64,000 nt of DNA from Zavarzinia compransoris (GTDB lineage: Bacteria; Pseudomonadota; Alphaproteobacteria; Zavarziniales; Zavarziniaceae), in assembly GCF_003173055.1 (NCBI RefSeq), contig NZ_QGLF01000001.1:193085-257084 (forward strand). Direction: 5' to 3'. The notes beneath the pieces were generated by a model. The model was not told the origin of the DNA, ran no database searches, and was given only the letters and a program-made list of their open reading frames with translations. Positions 53,361 through 61,629 of the stretch are shown here, in pieces. Numbering within the stretch: position 1 is the stretch's first letter; every line of letters begins with the position of its first letter. The position numbers and the translations under genes were made by a program.

Positions 53361-54602
53361 ATGACCGTCCATGAACCCATCAAGGCGCCGGAAGGCGTGC
53401 CGGGCCTGCCCCGGCCCTCGACGCCCGCCCATGTGATCAAATCCGACGCGGAGGCGATCGAGGTCGCCCACAAGGTCGCGGCCGAGATTCTGAAGGGCGC
53501 CTCCGACCGCGACCAGAACCGCACCCTGCCGGTCGCCGAGATCGACCTCTATTCGCAAAGCGGCCTCTGGTCGATCAATGTGCCGAAGGCATTCGGCGGG
53601 CCCGAGGTTTCCTACAAGACCCTGGTCAAGGTGATCGAGATCATCTCGGCCGCCGATCCGTCGATCGGCCAGATCACCCAGAACCACCTCGGTATCGTCG
53701 CCGCCATCCGCACGGTCTCGGACGAGGCGCAGCAGGCCCTGCTGTTCGGCGAAGTGCTGGCGGGCGTCCGCCTCGGCAATGCCTTTTCCGAATTCGGCTC
53801 GAAGCGCGCCGCCGATTTCGAGACCAGCTTCACCGACCACGGCGATCACGTCATCGTCACCGGCAAGAAATTCTATTCCTCGGGTGCCATTCTCGCCCAG
53901 CTGGTGCCCATCGTCGCGACCGACGACCAGGGCCGCGCCTGGTATGTGATCGCCGACCGCAATGCCCCGGGCCTGACCGTGATCAACGACTGGTCCAGCT
54001 TCGGCCAGCGCACCACCTTCTCGGGCACGGTGATCATCGATCAGGTGAAGGTGCCGAAGGATCACGTCGTGCCGGGTTACAAAGGCTATGAGAAGCCTTC
54101 CGCCGACGGCGCGATCTTCCAGATCATCCAGGTCGCGGTCGATACCGGGATTGCGCGGGCCGCGATCGACGACACGATCCAGTTCGTGAAGACCAAGAGC
54201 CGGCCCTGGATCGACAGCGGTCTCGAAAAGGCGTCCGACGATCCCTATACCATCCAGGCCGTGGGCCGGCTGACGCTGCGCCTGCATGCGGCCCAGGCGC
54301 TGCTCTATCAAGCGGCGGAAGCGATCGACGACGCCCTGGTCCAGCCGACGGCGGACAAGGTCGCCTGGGCCCAGATCGTGACCGCGGAAGCCAAGGTGCT
54401 GTCGACCGAGATCGCGCTCGAGGCGACCAATGTCCTGTTCGAACTGGCCGGCACCCGCGCGACCCTGGCCGAGCATAACCTCGACCGTCACTGGCGGAAT
54501 GCCCGCACCCATACGCTGCACGATCCCGTGCGCTGGAAATACGCCATCCTCGGCAATTATTTCCTGAACGACGTGAAGCCGCCGTTCCACGCCTGGAGCT
54601 GA
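53361..54602 (+). CDS. sfnB: SfnB-family sulfur acquisition oxidoreductase (copy 1)
   Basis: Acyl-CoA-dehydrogenase-fold flavin monooxygenase (413 aa) of the SfnB/DszC group. Blocks: [80 protein letters not shown] and the C-terminal [33 protein letters not shown], which carries the DszC-like catalytic His/Ser neighbourhood. The genuine substrate of SfnB is not established; DszC oxidises thiophenic sulfur. Ends the plus-strand sulfone run, followed by a terminator. Confidence 0.88.
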   Translation: MTVHEPIKAPEGVPGLPRPSTPAHVIKSDAEAIEVAHKVAAEILKGASDRDQNRTLPVAEIDLYSQSGLWSINVPKAFGGPEVSYKTLVKVIEIISAADPSIGQITQNHLGIVAAIRTVSDEAQQALLFGEVLAGVRLGNAFSEFGSKRAADFETSFTDHGDHVIVTGKKFYSSGAILAQLVPIVATDDQGRAWYVIADRNAPGLTVINDWSSFGQRTTFSGTVIIDQVKVPKDHVVPGYKGYEKPSADGAIFQIIQVAVDTGIARAAIDDTIQFVKTKSRPWIDSGLEKASDDPYTIQAVGRLTLRLHAAQALLYQAAEAIDDALVQPTADKVAWAQIVTAEAKVLSTEIALEATNVLFELAGTRATLAEHNLDRHWRNARTHTLHDPVRWKYAILGNYFLNDVKPPFHAWS

Positions 54603-54608
54603 GGCCGC

Positions 54609-54640
54609 CATCCCCCGGGCGCGCATGCGTCCGGGGGATG
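54609..54640 (+). terminator. Terminator after sfnB copy 1
   Basis: CATCCCCCGG / CCGGGGGATG perfect 10-bp stem with a 12-nt loop, followed by ATCTTTCT. Confidence 0.7.
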
Positions 54641-54696
54641 ATCTTTCTGGCGCGCCCTGGTATTATCCCTCCGTTTCCATGCACGCGGGGGGCGAA

Positions 54697-55581
54697 ATGC
54701 GGCGGCGGGAGTTCTGTGCCATGGCCATGGCGGTTTCCGCCTCGCCGTTGGGGCTGCATTCCGCGCGGGGCGAGGCCGGCGTCCCGGGCTTTCCCTTCGA
54801 TATCGTCGAGGTTCCGCGCGCCGGGGCCATCGCAGCCTGGGAGGGCCTGAGATCCGCCGGCCGCGGCTATCCCCTGATCGTCGGGAAGAGGGCGGAAGCC
54901 GTGCGGATGGCCGAGAATCTTTTTTCCTCCCCGCCGCGGCACTCGACGGCGGAAGTCCTCGCTCTTGCCGCCGGCATCGATTTCCCGGCCGATTTCGTCG
55001 CCTATCGGCAAGGGCGGGACGCCGAGGCGCAGGCGTGGTTCGAGGAATTCACCCGTGAGCATCCGGAAATTATGCAGAACCCGGAAATCACGCCGCCCCT
55101 GCCGCCGTCATCGGGGGACGGCATCATTCTCCGCCCCTGGCAGGACGGGATGGTCTGGGATGCCGAGCGGCCCATGGGCACCTGGCCGGCGCAGCCGGGG
55201 ACCATGGGGCCCTGGTTTGTAGAGACGGACGAGGCCTGCTGCGGCGATACGGTGGTGATCGCATTCATCCCCGTCGCGGATTGGACGGAGGTTCCGGCCG
55301 CGCTGTACTGGGGCGACTGGAATGATTGCCCGGCGGCGGAATATCATGTCGCGGCGCTGCGCTCGTGGCGGGACAGGTTCGGCGCGGAATTGGTTTCGAT
55401 GGGGTTCGATACGCTGGACTTGCGGGTCCGGCAGCGCCCGGCCGGCCGGGATGCGGCGGTCGCGCTCGCCCGGGAACTGCATCTCTATTGCTCGGACACG
55501 ATCGACCAGGGCTTCGGCACCGTGAATGCCTATGCCGCCAGCCTGGCGGCCAGCGACTGGTGGAATTTCTGGTGGGATTGA
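54697..55581 (+). CDS. DUF4253-domain protein with signal-like N-terminus
   Basis: Protein of 294 aa. The C-terminal half is a DUF4253 domain: YWGDWNDCPAAEYHVAALRSWRDRFGAELVSMGFDTLDLRV, then ALARELHLYCSDTIDQGFGTVNAYAASLAASDWWNFWWD. The N-terminus MRRREFCAMAMAVSASPLG resembles a Tat or Sec signal. ATG 54697 has GGGGGGCGAA before it. DUF4253 has no known function and is often found next to immunity-type proteins in other bacteria; here no toxin gene is adjacent. Confidence 0.75.
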   Translation: MRRREFCAMAMAVSASPLGLHSARGEAGVPGFPFDIVEVPRAGAIAAWEGLRSAGRGYPLIVGKRAEAVRMAENLFSSPPRHSTAEVLALAAGIDFPADFVAYRQGRDAEAQAWFEEFTREHPEIMQNPEITPPLPPSSGDGIILRPWQDGMVWDAERPMGTWPAQPGTMGPWFVETDEACCGDTVVIAFIPVADWTEVPAALYWGDWNDCPAAEYHVAALRSWRDRFGAELVSMGFDTLDLRVRQRPAGRDAAVALARELHLYCSDTIDQGFGTVNAYAASLAASDWWNFWWD

Positions 55582-55586
55582 GCCTT

Positions 55587-55616
55587 GTGCCGCCGGCGTG
55601 GTCGCGCCGGCGGCAC
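55587..55616. terminator. Bidirectional stem-loop between convergent genes
   Basis: GTGCCGCCGGCG / CGCCGGCGGCAC perfect 12-bp stem, 6-nt loop, exactly filling the 40-bp gap between the DUF4253 gene and the carbonic anhydrase gene. Confidence 0.75.
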
Positions 55617-55621
55617 GGCCG

Positions 55622-56212
55622 TCAGGCAGCGATGCGGCCGGCGTCGGTCGCTGCCGGCACCTCGATCAACCGGCCGCTGCGGACATCGTAGATGAAGCCG
55701 TAGACCGGGATACTGCCGGGTACCAGCGGGTGGCTGCGGATGCGGCGGACGTCGTGGGTGACGCTTTCCGCCTGGTCGCGGATGGTCAGCCAGTTGATGT
55801 ACTGGCCGGCGACGGAACCGCCCTTCTTCTCCGGGTTCGACCAGGTCTTGCCGTCGAAGCCGGCGGTCGAGAGATCTTCCGTCAGCAGGTCGCCGATGAT
55901 CTCGGACGTGAAGAGTTCCATGCCGCAATCCGTGTGATGGATCACGAACCATTCCCGCGTCCCTAGCAATTTGTGGGAGATGACGAGGGAGCGGATGGCA
56001 TCGTCGGAGGCCCGGCCGCCGGCGTTGCGGATGACATGGGCGTCGCCTTCCGAAAGCCCGGCGTATTTCGCCGGGTCGAGGCGGGCATCCATGCAGGTGA
56101 GGATGGCGAAGCCGCGCGCCGGCGGCAGGGCCAGCGCGCCCTTGTCGCCGAAGCCGGCGACATAGGTCTCGTTGGCGGCCGTCACCTCGCGGTAGATCTG
56201 GCTGTCGGTCAT
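55622..56212 (-). CDS. Beta-carbonic anhydrase
   Basis: Zinc enzyme (196 aa) interconverting CO2 and bicarbonate. Zn ligands and dyad: C40-x-D42-x-R44 (TCMDARLDP), H93 and C96 (HHTDCG). The [16 protein letters not shown] block is of the Rv1284-like beta clade. ATG 56212 has AGGGAAAG upstream. Third gene of a minus-strand run with sfnB copy 2 and a DUF3034 protein. Its role in a sulfur locus is unclear; some beta-CA homologues act on CS2 or COS, so that is a possibility worth testing. Confidence 0.88.
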   Translation of the reverse strand: MTDSQIYREVTAANETYVAGFGDKGALALPPARGFAILTCMDARLDPAKYAGLSEGDAHVIRNAGGRASDDAIRSLVISHKLLGTREWFVIHHTDCGMELFTSEIIGDLLTEDLSTAGFDGKTWSNPEKKGGSVAGQYINWLTIRDQAESVTHDVRRIRSHPLVPGSIPVYGFIYDVRSGRLIEVPAATDAGRIAA

Positions 56213-56223
56213 GTGTCTTTCCC

Positions 56224-57102
56224 TCAGAATGAAACCTGCAGCGAGGCATAGAGGCCCTGTTGGTCGTCTTCGTTGGCGATCGAACCGGCGTCGACATAGG
56301 CGACGGTGAAGGAGACGTTCTTCACCGGGAAATAGGCGATATGGATATCCTTCCAGTCGTCTTCCTTGGCGAAGGCGAGATTGTCGGGCTTGAAGCGATA
56401 TTCGGCGCCGATGATGAAATTGGACGTCAGCAGGTATTCGACGCCGATTTCGGGTTGCAGCTCGTAGTCGTCGGAAAAGCCGAGGAGACCGAACTGGTTG
56501 CCCTTGGTCAGGCGCAGCGTGCCGTTGATCAGCAGCTTCCAGTCGAGGATCGCCTTGGTCGCGGCGACGTAATAGTCGACGCCGCTGCTGTCCTTGGAAC
56601 CGATGGCGGTCAGGATGTTCTCGTGGCCCGAATCCTTGTACTGGGCGCCGACGGCGACCTGGGGCAGCCACCATTTTTCCTGGTCCAGGGCGTCGCCGAA
56701 GGCGCGCACCTTGATGCCGGCGATATTGGTGAAGAAGGTCTTGTTCTTGCCGACGCCGAGCTTGGCGCCGATCGCCTCGGTATCGAAGCCGAGCTGGGCG
56801 AAGGACAGTTCGACCCGGTTGAACAGCCCGATGGCGACGCCGCTGGAGGTCAGCGTGTAGTCGTCGGTCTTGGCGAAGGTCGTATAGGCGCTGCCGCCGA
56901 TGGCCTCGCCCGAGCCGTAGCCGGTGATCAGCGCCCAGGTGGCCAGCCCGCCGCCGCCCGAGCCCTCGATGGTGTTGACGCCGCCGGTCGCGGTCGGCCG
57001 CGCGGAATCGAACAGGTCGCCGGCGCCGGCGGGCAGCGTGGTGGTGACGAAGGGCAAGGCGAGGGCGGCCGCGCCGGCAAGGCGCGCAAACGAATAGGAC
57101 AT
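56224..57102 (-). CDS. DUF3034-family outer-membrane protein
   Basis: Protein of 292 aa with a Sec signal (cleavage near PAGAGA-GD). The mature part is rich in alternating hydrophobic residues, typical of a beta-barrel, and ends in the aromatic F that marks BAM substrates (LYASLQVSF). [24 protein letters not shown] and the [18 protein letters not shown] block are DUF3034 signatures. Start ATG 57102. Possibly a porin for hydrophobic sulfur compounds; no function is proven for the family. Confidence 0.8.
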   Translation of the reverse strand: MSYSFARLAGAAALALPFVTTTLPAGAGDLFDSARPTATGGVNTIEGSGGGGLATWALITGYGSGEAIGGSAYTTFAKTDDYTLTSSGVAIGLFNRVELSFAQLGFDTEAIGAKLGVGKNKTFFTNIAGIKVRAFGDALDQEKWWLPQVAVGAQYKDSGHENILTAIGSKDSSGVDYYVAATKAILDWKLLINGTLRLTKGNQFGLLGFSDDYELQPEIGVEYLLTSNFIIGAEYRFKPDNLAFAKEDDWKDIHIAYFPVKNVSFTVAYVDAGSIANEDDQQGLYASLQVSF

Positions 57103-57159
57103 GATGCAACTCCGGAAAGGGAAGGCCGGTGCCCGCGCGGGCACCGGCGGAACGGGAAA

Positions 57160-58422
57160 TCAGCTCCAGGGATGGCGGGGGGCGGAGGCGCCGTTCAGGT
57201 AGAAATTGCCGATGTGATAGGGCTTCCAGCGCGCGGGGTCGTGCAGGGTGTGAACCCGGCCGTTCCGCCAGTGCCGGTCGAGATTGTGCTCGGCCAGGGT
57301 CGCGCGGGTGCCCGCCAGCTCGAACAGCCTGTTCGAGGCCTCGAGGGCGATGCGGGTCGACAGCACCTTGGCCTCGGCGGTGGCGACGGTCGCCGCATTG
57401 ACCTTTTCCTCGGTCGGATCGGCCAGCGCCGCGTCGATCAGGCGGCCCGCCCGCTCGACCAGGGCCTGCGCCGCATGCAGGCCGATTTCAAGCTCGCCGA
57501 TCGCCTGGATGGTAAAGGGATCCTCGCTGGCCTTGTCCTTGCCGCTGTCGATCCAGGCGCGGGAAGTGCTGCGCACGAAATCGATGGCGTCGCGGATGGC
57601 GCCGGCGCCGATGCCGGTATCGACCGCCGCCTGGATGAACTGCGAGATGGCGCCCGCCGCCGTCGGCCGGTCGAAGACCTTGATCGGGATCACCCGGCTG
57701 CGCGGCACGCGGACGTTTTCGATCGTGACGCTGCCCGATGCCGTGGTGCGCTGGCCGAAGCTGGACCAGTCGTTGGTTACGGTCAGGCCCGGGGCCTCGC
57801 GGTCGGCGAAGGCGATGTAACCTTCGCCTTCCGTGGTGACCGAGATGATGGGCACGATATGGGCGAAGAGCGCGCCGGTCGTATAGAATTTCCGGCCGTT
57901 GACGATGGCGTCGTCACCCTCGAAGCGGATGATGGTCTCGAAGGCGACCACATTCTTGCTGTGCAGTTCCGAGAAGGCATTGCCGAAGCGGTAACCCTTC
58001 AGGACCAGATCGAACAGCTCGCGCTTCTGCGCCTCGGTGCCGTCCAGCGCCAGATGCACGCTGAGCACGAGGTGGTTCTGGGTGATCTGGCCGATCGAGG
58101 GATCGGCGGCCGAGATGATCTCGATCACCTTGCCGAGGGTGGCATAGGAAACTTCCGCGCCGCCGTAAGCCTTCGGAATATTGATGCCCCAGAGGCCGCT
58201 TTGCGAATAGGCGTCCAGTTCGGCGATGGGCAGCAGGCCCTCGCGGTCGCGCAGCGCTGCATCGGCGGCAAAGAGCGGGGCCAGCTGTTCGGCGGCGGCG
58301 ATCGCCCCGGCGTCATCGGCGATGACCTGGGCCGGGGTGACCGGCTTCGGCCGGGCGGTGAAGGAGGCGCTGCTGTTGACGCGCGGCGCGGTGGCCGGGT
58401 CGATCCTGGGAATGACGGTCAT
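57160..58422 (-). CDS. SfnB-family sulfur acquisition oxidoreductase (copy 2)
   Basis: Flavin monooxygenase (420 aa) paralogous to the protein at 53361-54602: shared [72 protein letters not shown] and [32 protein letters not shown]. Clear divergence elsewhere suggests a different substrate. ATG 58422 is used; a longer open frame runs upstream without support. First gene of the run to carbonic anhydrase. Confidence 0.87.
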   Translation of the reverse strand: MTVIPRIDPATAPRVNSSASFTARPKPVTPAQVIADDAGAIAAAEQLAPLFAADAALRDREGLLPIAELDAYSQSGLWGINIPKAYGGAEVSYATLGKVIEIISAADPSIGQITQNHLVLSVHLALDGTEAQKRELFDLVLKGYRFGNAFSELHSKNVVAFETIIRFEGDDAIVNGRKFYTTGALFAHIVPIISVTTEGEGYIAFADREAPGLTVTNDWSSFGQRTTASGSVTIENVRVPRSRVIPIKVFDRPTAAGAISQFIQAAVDTGIGAGAIRDAIDFVRSTSRAWIDSGKDKASEDPFTIQAIGELEIGLHAAQALVERAGRLIDAALADPTEEKVNAATVATAEAKVLSTRIALEASNRLFELAGTRATLAEHNLDRHWRNGRVHTLHDPARWKPYHIGNFYLNGASAPRHPWS

Positions 58423-58797
58423 GGTCGGATACCTTGCAGGAGAAGGGCTGGGCGGGATAGGGGCCGGGGTCGCGCGGGAACGGCCGCACAGGCGGCGGTC
58501 CGGGCGGGGCGACATCGCTCCCGGAGGTCGGCCGGTATTCGGATCGGTGACATCAAGGATCCCTGCAGAACGAACGAGGTTACAATCCCTGTCCGTCGCC
58601 ATGGCCGGACAGGCCCATGCCTTCAAAGCAACGAGCATGCCAAGCGATCACGGCCGGCAAATCCGCGCCCGGCCGGGGGGCGAGGGGCCATGCAACTGCA
58701 CGGATATCAACAGCGCCGCCACCGCCTGTTGAATTCCAGGCAATATGTGTTTGAAAAATAGAAAAGCAAAAATTAATTGTAAATTGAGGGGCGGTCG
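58423..58797. other. 375-bp gap between sfnB copy 2 and a membrane protein gene
   Basis: Contains the promoter of sfnB copy 2 on the minus strand. An AT-rich stretch at 58735-58790 stands out. I found no -24/-12 promoter in either direction, no RNA gene and no coding sequence. Confidence 0.5.
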
Positions 58798-59184
58798 TCA
58801 GCCGTCATAGGGACGGGTGCCCTCGCACGCCGGCCAGTCCGGGCAGCCCCAGTAGAAGCCGCGGCCTTCGCCTTTCGCCTTGAGGTCCAGGGGGCGGCCG
58901 CATTTGGGGCAGGGCAGGGGGGTCCGAATGCCGGCGGGGATCGACGGCTCCCGCGGGCCCCGCCCCTGGGCGAAGAACAGCACCGCCCCGGCCGCGATCA
59001 GGGCGGCCAGAACCGCGAGGATGGTGCTGGTCGGGTCGACGCCGCCGTGATGGGAGCAGGCCCCGGCGGCGCCGATCGACGGGCTGTTCCAGCCGTCCCG
59101 GCAATCGGGCGGGCCCAGGAGCCAGGAAACCGCGGCAAAGGCGGCAAGGCCGAGCACGGGGGCGACCACGAAGCGTTTCTTCAT
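58798..59184 (-). CDS. Small membrane protein with CSHHGGV motif and zinc ribbon
   Basis: Protein of 128 aa: a first hydrophobic segment (5-24), a short exported part with CRDGWNSPSIGAAGACSHHGGV, a second span (about 55-77), then a cytoplasmic topoisomerase-type C4 zinc ribbon (CPKCGRPLDLKAKGEGRGFYWGCPDWPACEGTRPY). The CSHHGGV motif resembles DUF3761. The combination of the two modules in one protein is uncommon. ATG 59184; an upstream extension is unsupported. Function unknown. Confidence 0.75.
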   Translation of the reverse strand: MKKRFVVAPVLGLAAFAAVSWLLGPPDCRDGWNSPSIGAAGACSHHGGVDPTSTILAVLAALIAAGAVLFFAQGRGPREPSIPAGIRTPLPCPKCGRPLDLKAKGEGRGFYWGCPDWPACEGTRPYDG

Positions 59185-59369
59185 CTCTGGCCTCCGTCGG
59201 GTTCCTGCGGGGCGCAACCGGGCTGCCGGTCGCGACGACGGGGATTGAAGCAATTTCATCTCCCGCGTTCAACACCTGGTACCCGCGGCTTGAGGCATGA
59301 CAGGCGGCGCCGGCTGGGGTAGATGAATAATGTTCAATAAAGGACCCGCGGGGGGGCAGAGGACATTCC

Positions 59370-60416
59370 ATGGCCGTTCGTCATTCGTTTCAGCGCGCAG
59401 CCCTGAAGGGCCTGTTCAGCCTGCCCCGGCCGCTGCTGGTGCGGATGGGCGGCGGCCGGCCGGTCGTCCGCCAGGGCCGGACCCTGGATCCGCACCTGCA
59501 ATTGATGGTCAGCCTCGCGACCCGCCAGGGGCCGCTAGAAACCCGCCCGATCCATCATTCCCGTCACTTGCAGCGGGTGATGGCGACGGCGCTGGGCGGC
59601 GGCATTACCGCCATGGCGCGCATCGACCAGCGCCGGGCCCCCGGGCCCCACGGCGACATTCCCTTGCGCCTCTATGTCCCGAAGGGCCTGCCGCGCGGGC
59701 CGGCACCCATGCTGGTGTTCTTCCACGGCGGCGGCTTCGTCCTGGGCGATCTCGACAGCTATGATCCGCTCTGCACTTTTCTCGCCGACCGCTCGCGCTG
59801 CCTGGTGCTGTCCGTCGGCTATCGCCTGGCGCCGGAACACCGCTTTCCGGCCCCGATCGAGGATGCCCTGGCGGTCTGGCGCCATGTCGTGGCCGATCCG
59901 GGCGATTACGGCGCCGATCCGGAGCGCATCGGCGTCGGCGGCGACAGTGCGGGCGGCCATCTCTCGGCCGTGCTCAGCCAGCAGGCGAAGCGGGCGGGCG
60001 ATCCGCTGCCGGCCTATCAATGCCTGATCTATCCGGTGACCGACCTGACCCGGACCTGGCCCTCCCACGACGATTATGGCGACGGCTTCCTGCTCGACCG
60101 GTCGACCATGGCCTGGTTCAAGGACCAGTTCCTGCACCCGGACACGGACCTGAGCGATCCCCGGATCTCGCCGCTACAGGCGGAAAGCCTGGCCGGCCTG
60201 CCGCCGGCGACCGTCATCCTGGCCGGTTTCGACCCCCTGAAGGACGAGGGGCGCGCCTATGCCGATGCCCTGGGCGCCGCCGGGGTCCCGGTCTCGGTCC
60301 TCGCCTTCGAGACGCTGATCCATGGTTTCGCCTCCATGCCCGGCATTTCGCGCGGGGCGAAACGCGCGCTCGGCGAGGTCGCGGATGCGGTCCGCACGGA
60401 TTTCGTCCGCGCCTGA
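59370..60416 (+). CDS. Alpha/beta hydrolase, hormone-sensitive lipase family
   Basis: Esterase (348 aa) of family IV. Oxyanion motif H119-GGG (FFHGGGFVLG), nucleophile S193 in GDSAGG, acidic residue in AGFDPLKDEG and the catalytic His in LIHGFASM. ATG 59370 begins a typical N-terminal cap region. Substrate unknown, likely short-chain esters. No operon partners. Confidence 0.88.
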   Translation: MAVRHSFQRAALKGLFSLPRPLLVRMGGGRPVVRQGRTLDPHLQLMVSLATRQGPLETRPIHHSRHLQRVMATALGGGITAMARIDQRRAPGPHGDIPLRLYVPKGLPRGPAPMLVFFHGGGFVLGDLDSYDPLCTFLADRSRCLVLSVGYRLAPEHRFPAPIEDALAVWRHVVADPGDYGADPERIGVGGDSAGGHLSAVLSQQAKRAGDPLPAYQCLIYPVTDLTRTWPSHDDYGDGFLLDRSTMAWFKDQFLHPDTDLSDPRISPLQAESLAGLPPATVILAGFDPLKDEGRAYADALGAAGVPVSVLAFETLIHGFASMPGISRGAKRALGEVADAVRTDFVRA

Positions 60417-60543
60417 CCGGCCCGTCGCCGGCGCCGTTCTGTAGCGGCGGTCACAGCATGCCGCGTTCGCGGCCTGAAGGCCCTTGCCTTCGGGCCGCGG
60501 CGGGCCACAATCGGGCAGGGCTGCGATCGTGGAGTAACCGGCC

Positions 60544-61608
60544 ATGGCCAATCTCGAACCTCGGGCAAAGGGCGGCAGCGGGATCGGCTTCGATCCCGAC
60601 AACGGCGTCCTGGTGATCGGTGTCGGCGAAAGTTACAAACTCGACCTCGCCTATGGCGATGCGGTCGATCTCTATCTGGAAGAGCCGAACGACGGCGCGG
60701 TCAAGCTCGATCCGCCGGGGCCGGCGAAGGGCGACGAGACCCACCGTCCCTTCGCGGTGACCGGCAAGAAGCCGGGCTCGGCCACGCTGCACGGCGTGCT
60801 GTCCCGCGACCTGCCGCCCTGGCCCAAGGGGTCCCGCTTCATCCAGCCGCTCAGCATCCGGGTCGTCAACGGCACGGCGGGCAATCGCCAGGCTTTCGGC
60901 GGCCATTCCATACATGAGGATTTCCGCAAGGAACTGGTGGCCATGAACTGGCGCGATGCGGTGCTGCGCGTCGCCTTCGACCAGATGTACAGCAAGAACG
61001 GCACCGGGACCTCCGCCGCCGCCCGGCCCGCCTATGACGAGATCGACGAGAACTGGTGCGGCGCTTTCGTCGTCTGGTGCTACGACGTGCTGGCCAAGGC
61101 CAAGGGCTCGGACAGTCCCTTCGGGCGCAAATTCTCGGACAGTTGCGCGCTCCGCTCGGGCATCAAGGCGCTCGCCTATGCCATTCAATACCCCGAGAAA
61201 TTCACCATCTACAATTACACCGGCGCCGATCGCTATGGCGGCGCCAAGACCACGGTGGCGTTCAAGCCCGTGACCCCCGGCGCGATCCAGCGCGGCGACG
61301 TCTGCCTGACGCGGGACGAGCACGGCGTCTTCCGCCATGTCTGCATGGTCTATGAACCGCCGAAGGATGCGAACGGCAGCTTTTCGGTGATGAACGGCAA
61401 TGCGGGCGATGCCAGCGGCGCGAAATCCGCCAAGGCGGGCCCGATCGCATTGTCATATCCCGCCAATGCCAGCGAATCCTGGGTCATCCGGTCGACCAAA
61501 TGGGAAGTGAAGAACCGCAAGGGCGAGGTCGAGCAGAAGTCCAACCCGGCGGATTCCGTGGGCGACACCGCCTATCACTACCTCTTCCTGCATATCAACG
61601 ACTGGTAG
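60544..61608 (+). CDS. CHAP/NlpC-P60-like cysteine peptidase domain protein
   Basis: Protein of 354 aa without a signal peptide. Residues 1-110 look like an Ig-like beta domain (GSATLHGVLSRDL). The C-terminal part has WCGAFVVWCYDVL with a probable catalytic C172, and H265 in GVFRHVCMVYEP followed by VMNGNAGD, the pattern of CHAP amidases. Lack of a signal peptide and of neighbours gives no export route. Could be a peptidoglycan amidase delivered by another system or a cytosolic enzyme; not assignable. Confidence 0.65.
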   Translation: MANLEPRAKGGSGIGFDPDNGVLVIGVGESYKLDLAYGDAVDLYLEEPNDGAVKLDPPGPAKGDETHRPFAVTGKKPGSATLHGVLSRDLPPWPKGSRFIQPLSIRVVNGTAGNRQAFGGHSIHEDFRKELVAMNWRDAVLRVAFDQMYSKNGTGTSAAARPAYDEIDENWCGAFVVWCYDVLAKAKGSDSPFGRKFSDSCALRSGIKALAYAIQYPEKFTIYNYTGADRYGGAKTTVAFKPVTPGAIQRGDVCLTRDEHGVFRHVCMVYEPPKDANGSFSVMNGNAGDASGAKSAKAGPIALSYPANASESWVIRSTKWEVKNRKGEVEQKSNPADSVGDTAYHYLFLHINDW

Positions 61609-61629
61609 CCGTCGAAGCCCTGGCGGCGG

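Noticed and set aside
58423-58797. Sigma-54 promoter for sfnB copy 2
   Set aside because: Best candidate (TGCAACTGCACGG at about 58690, read on the minus strand) lacks the GG of the -24 element.
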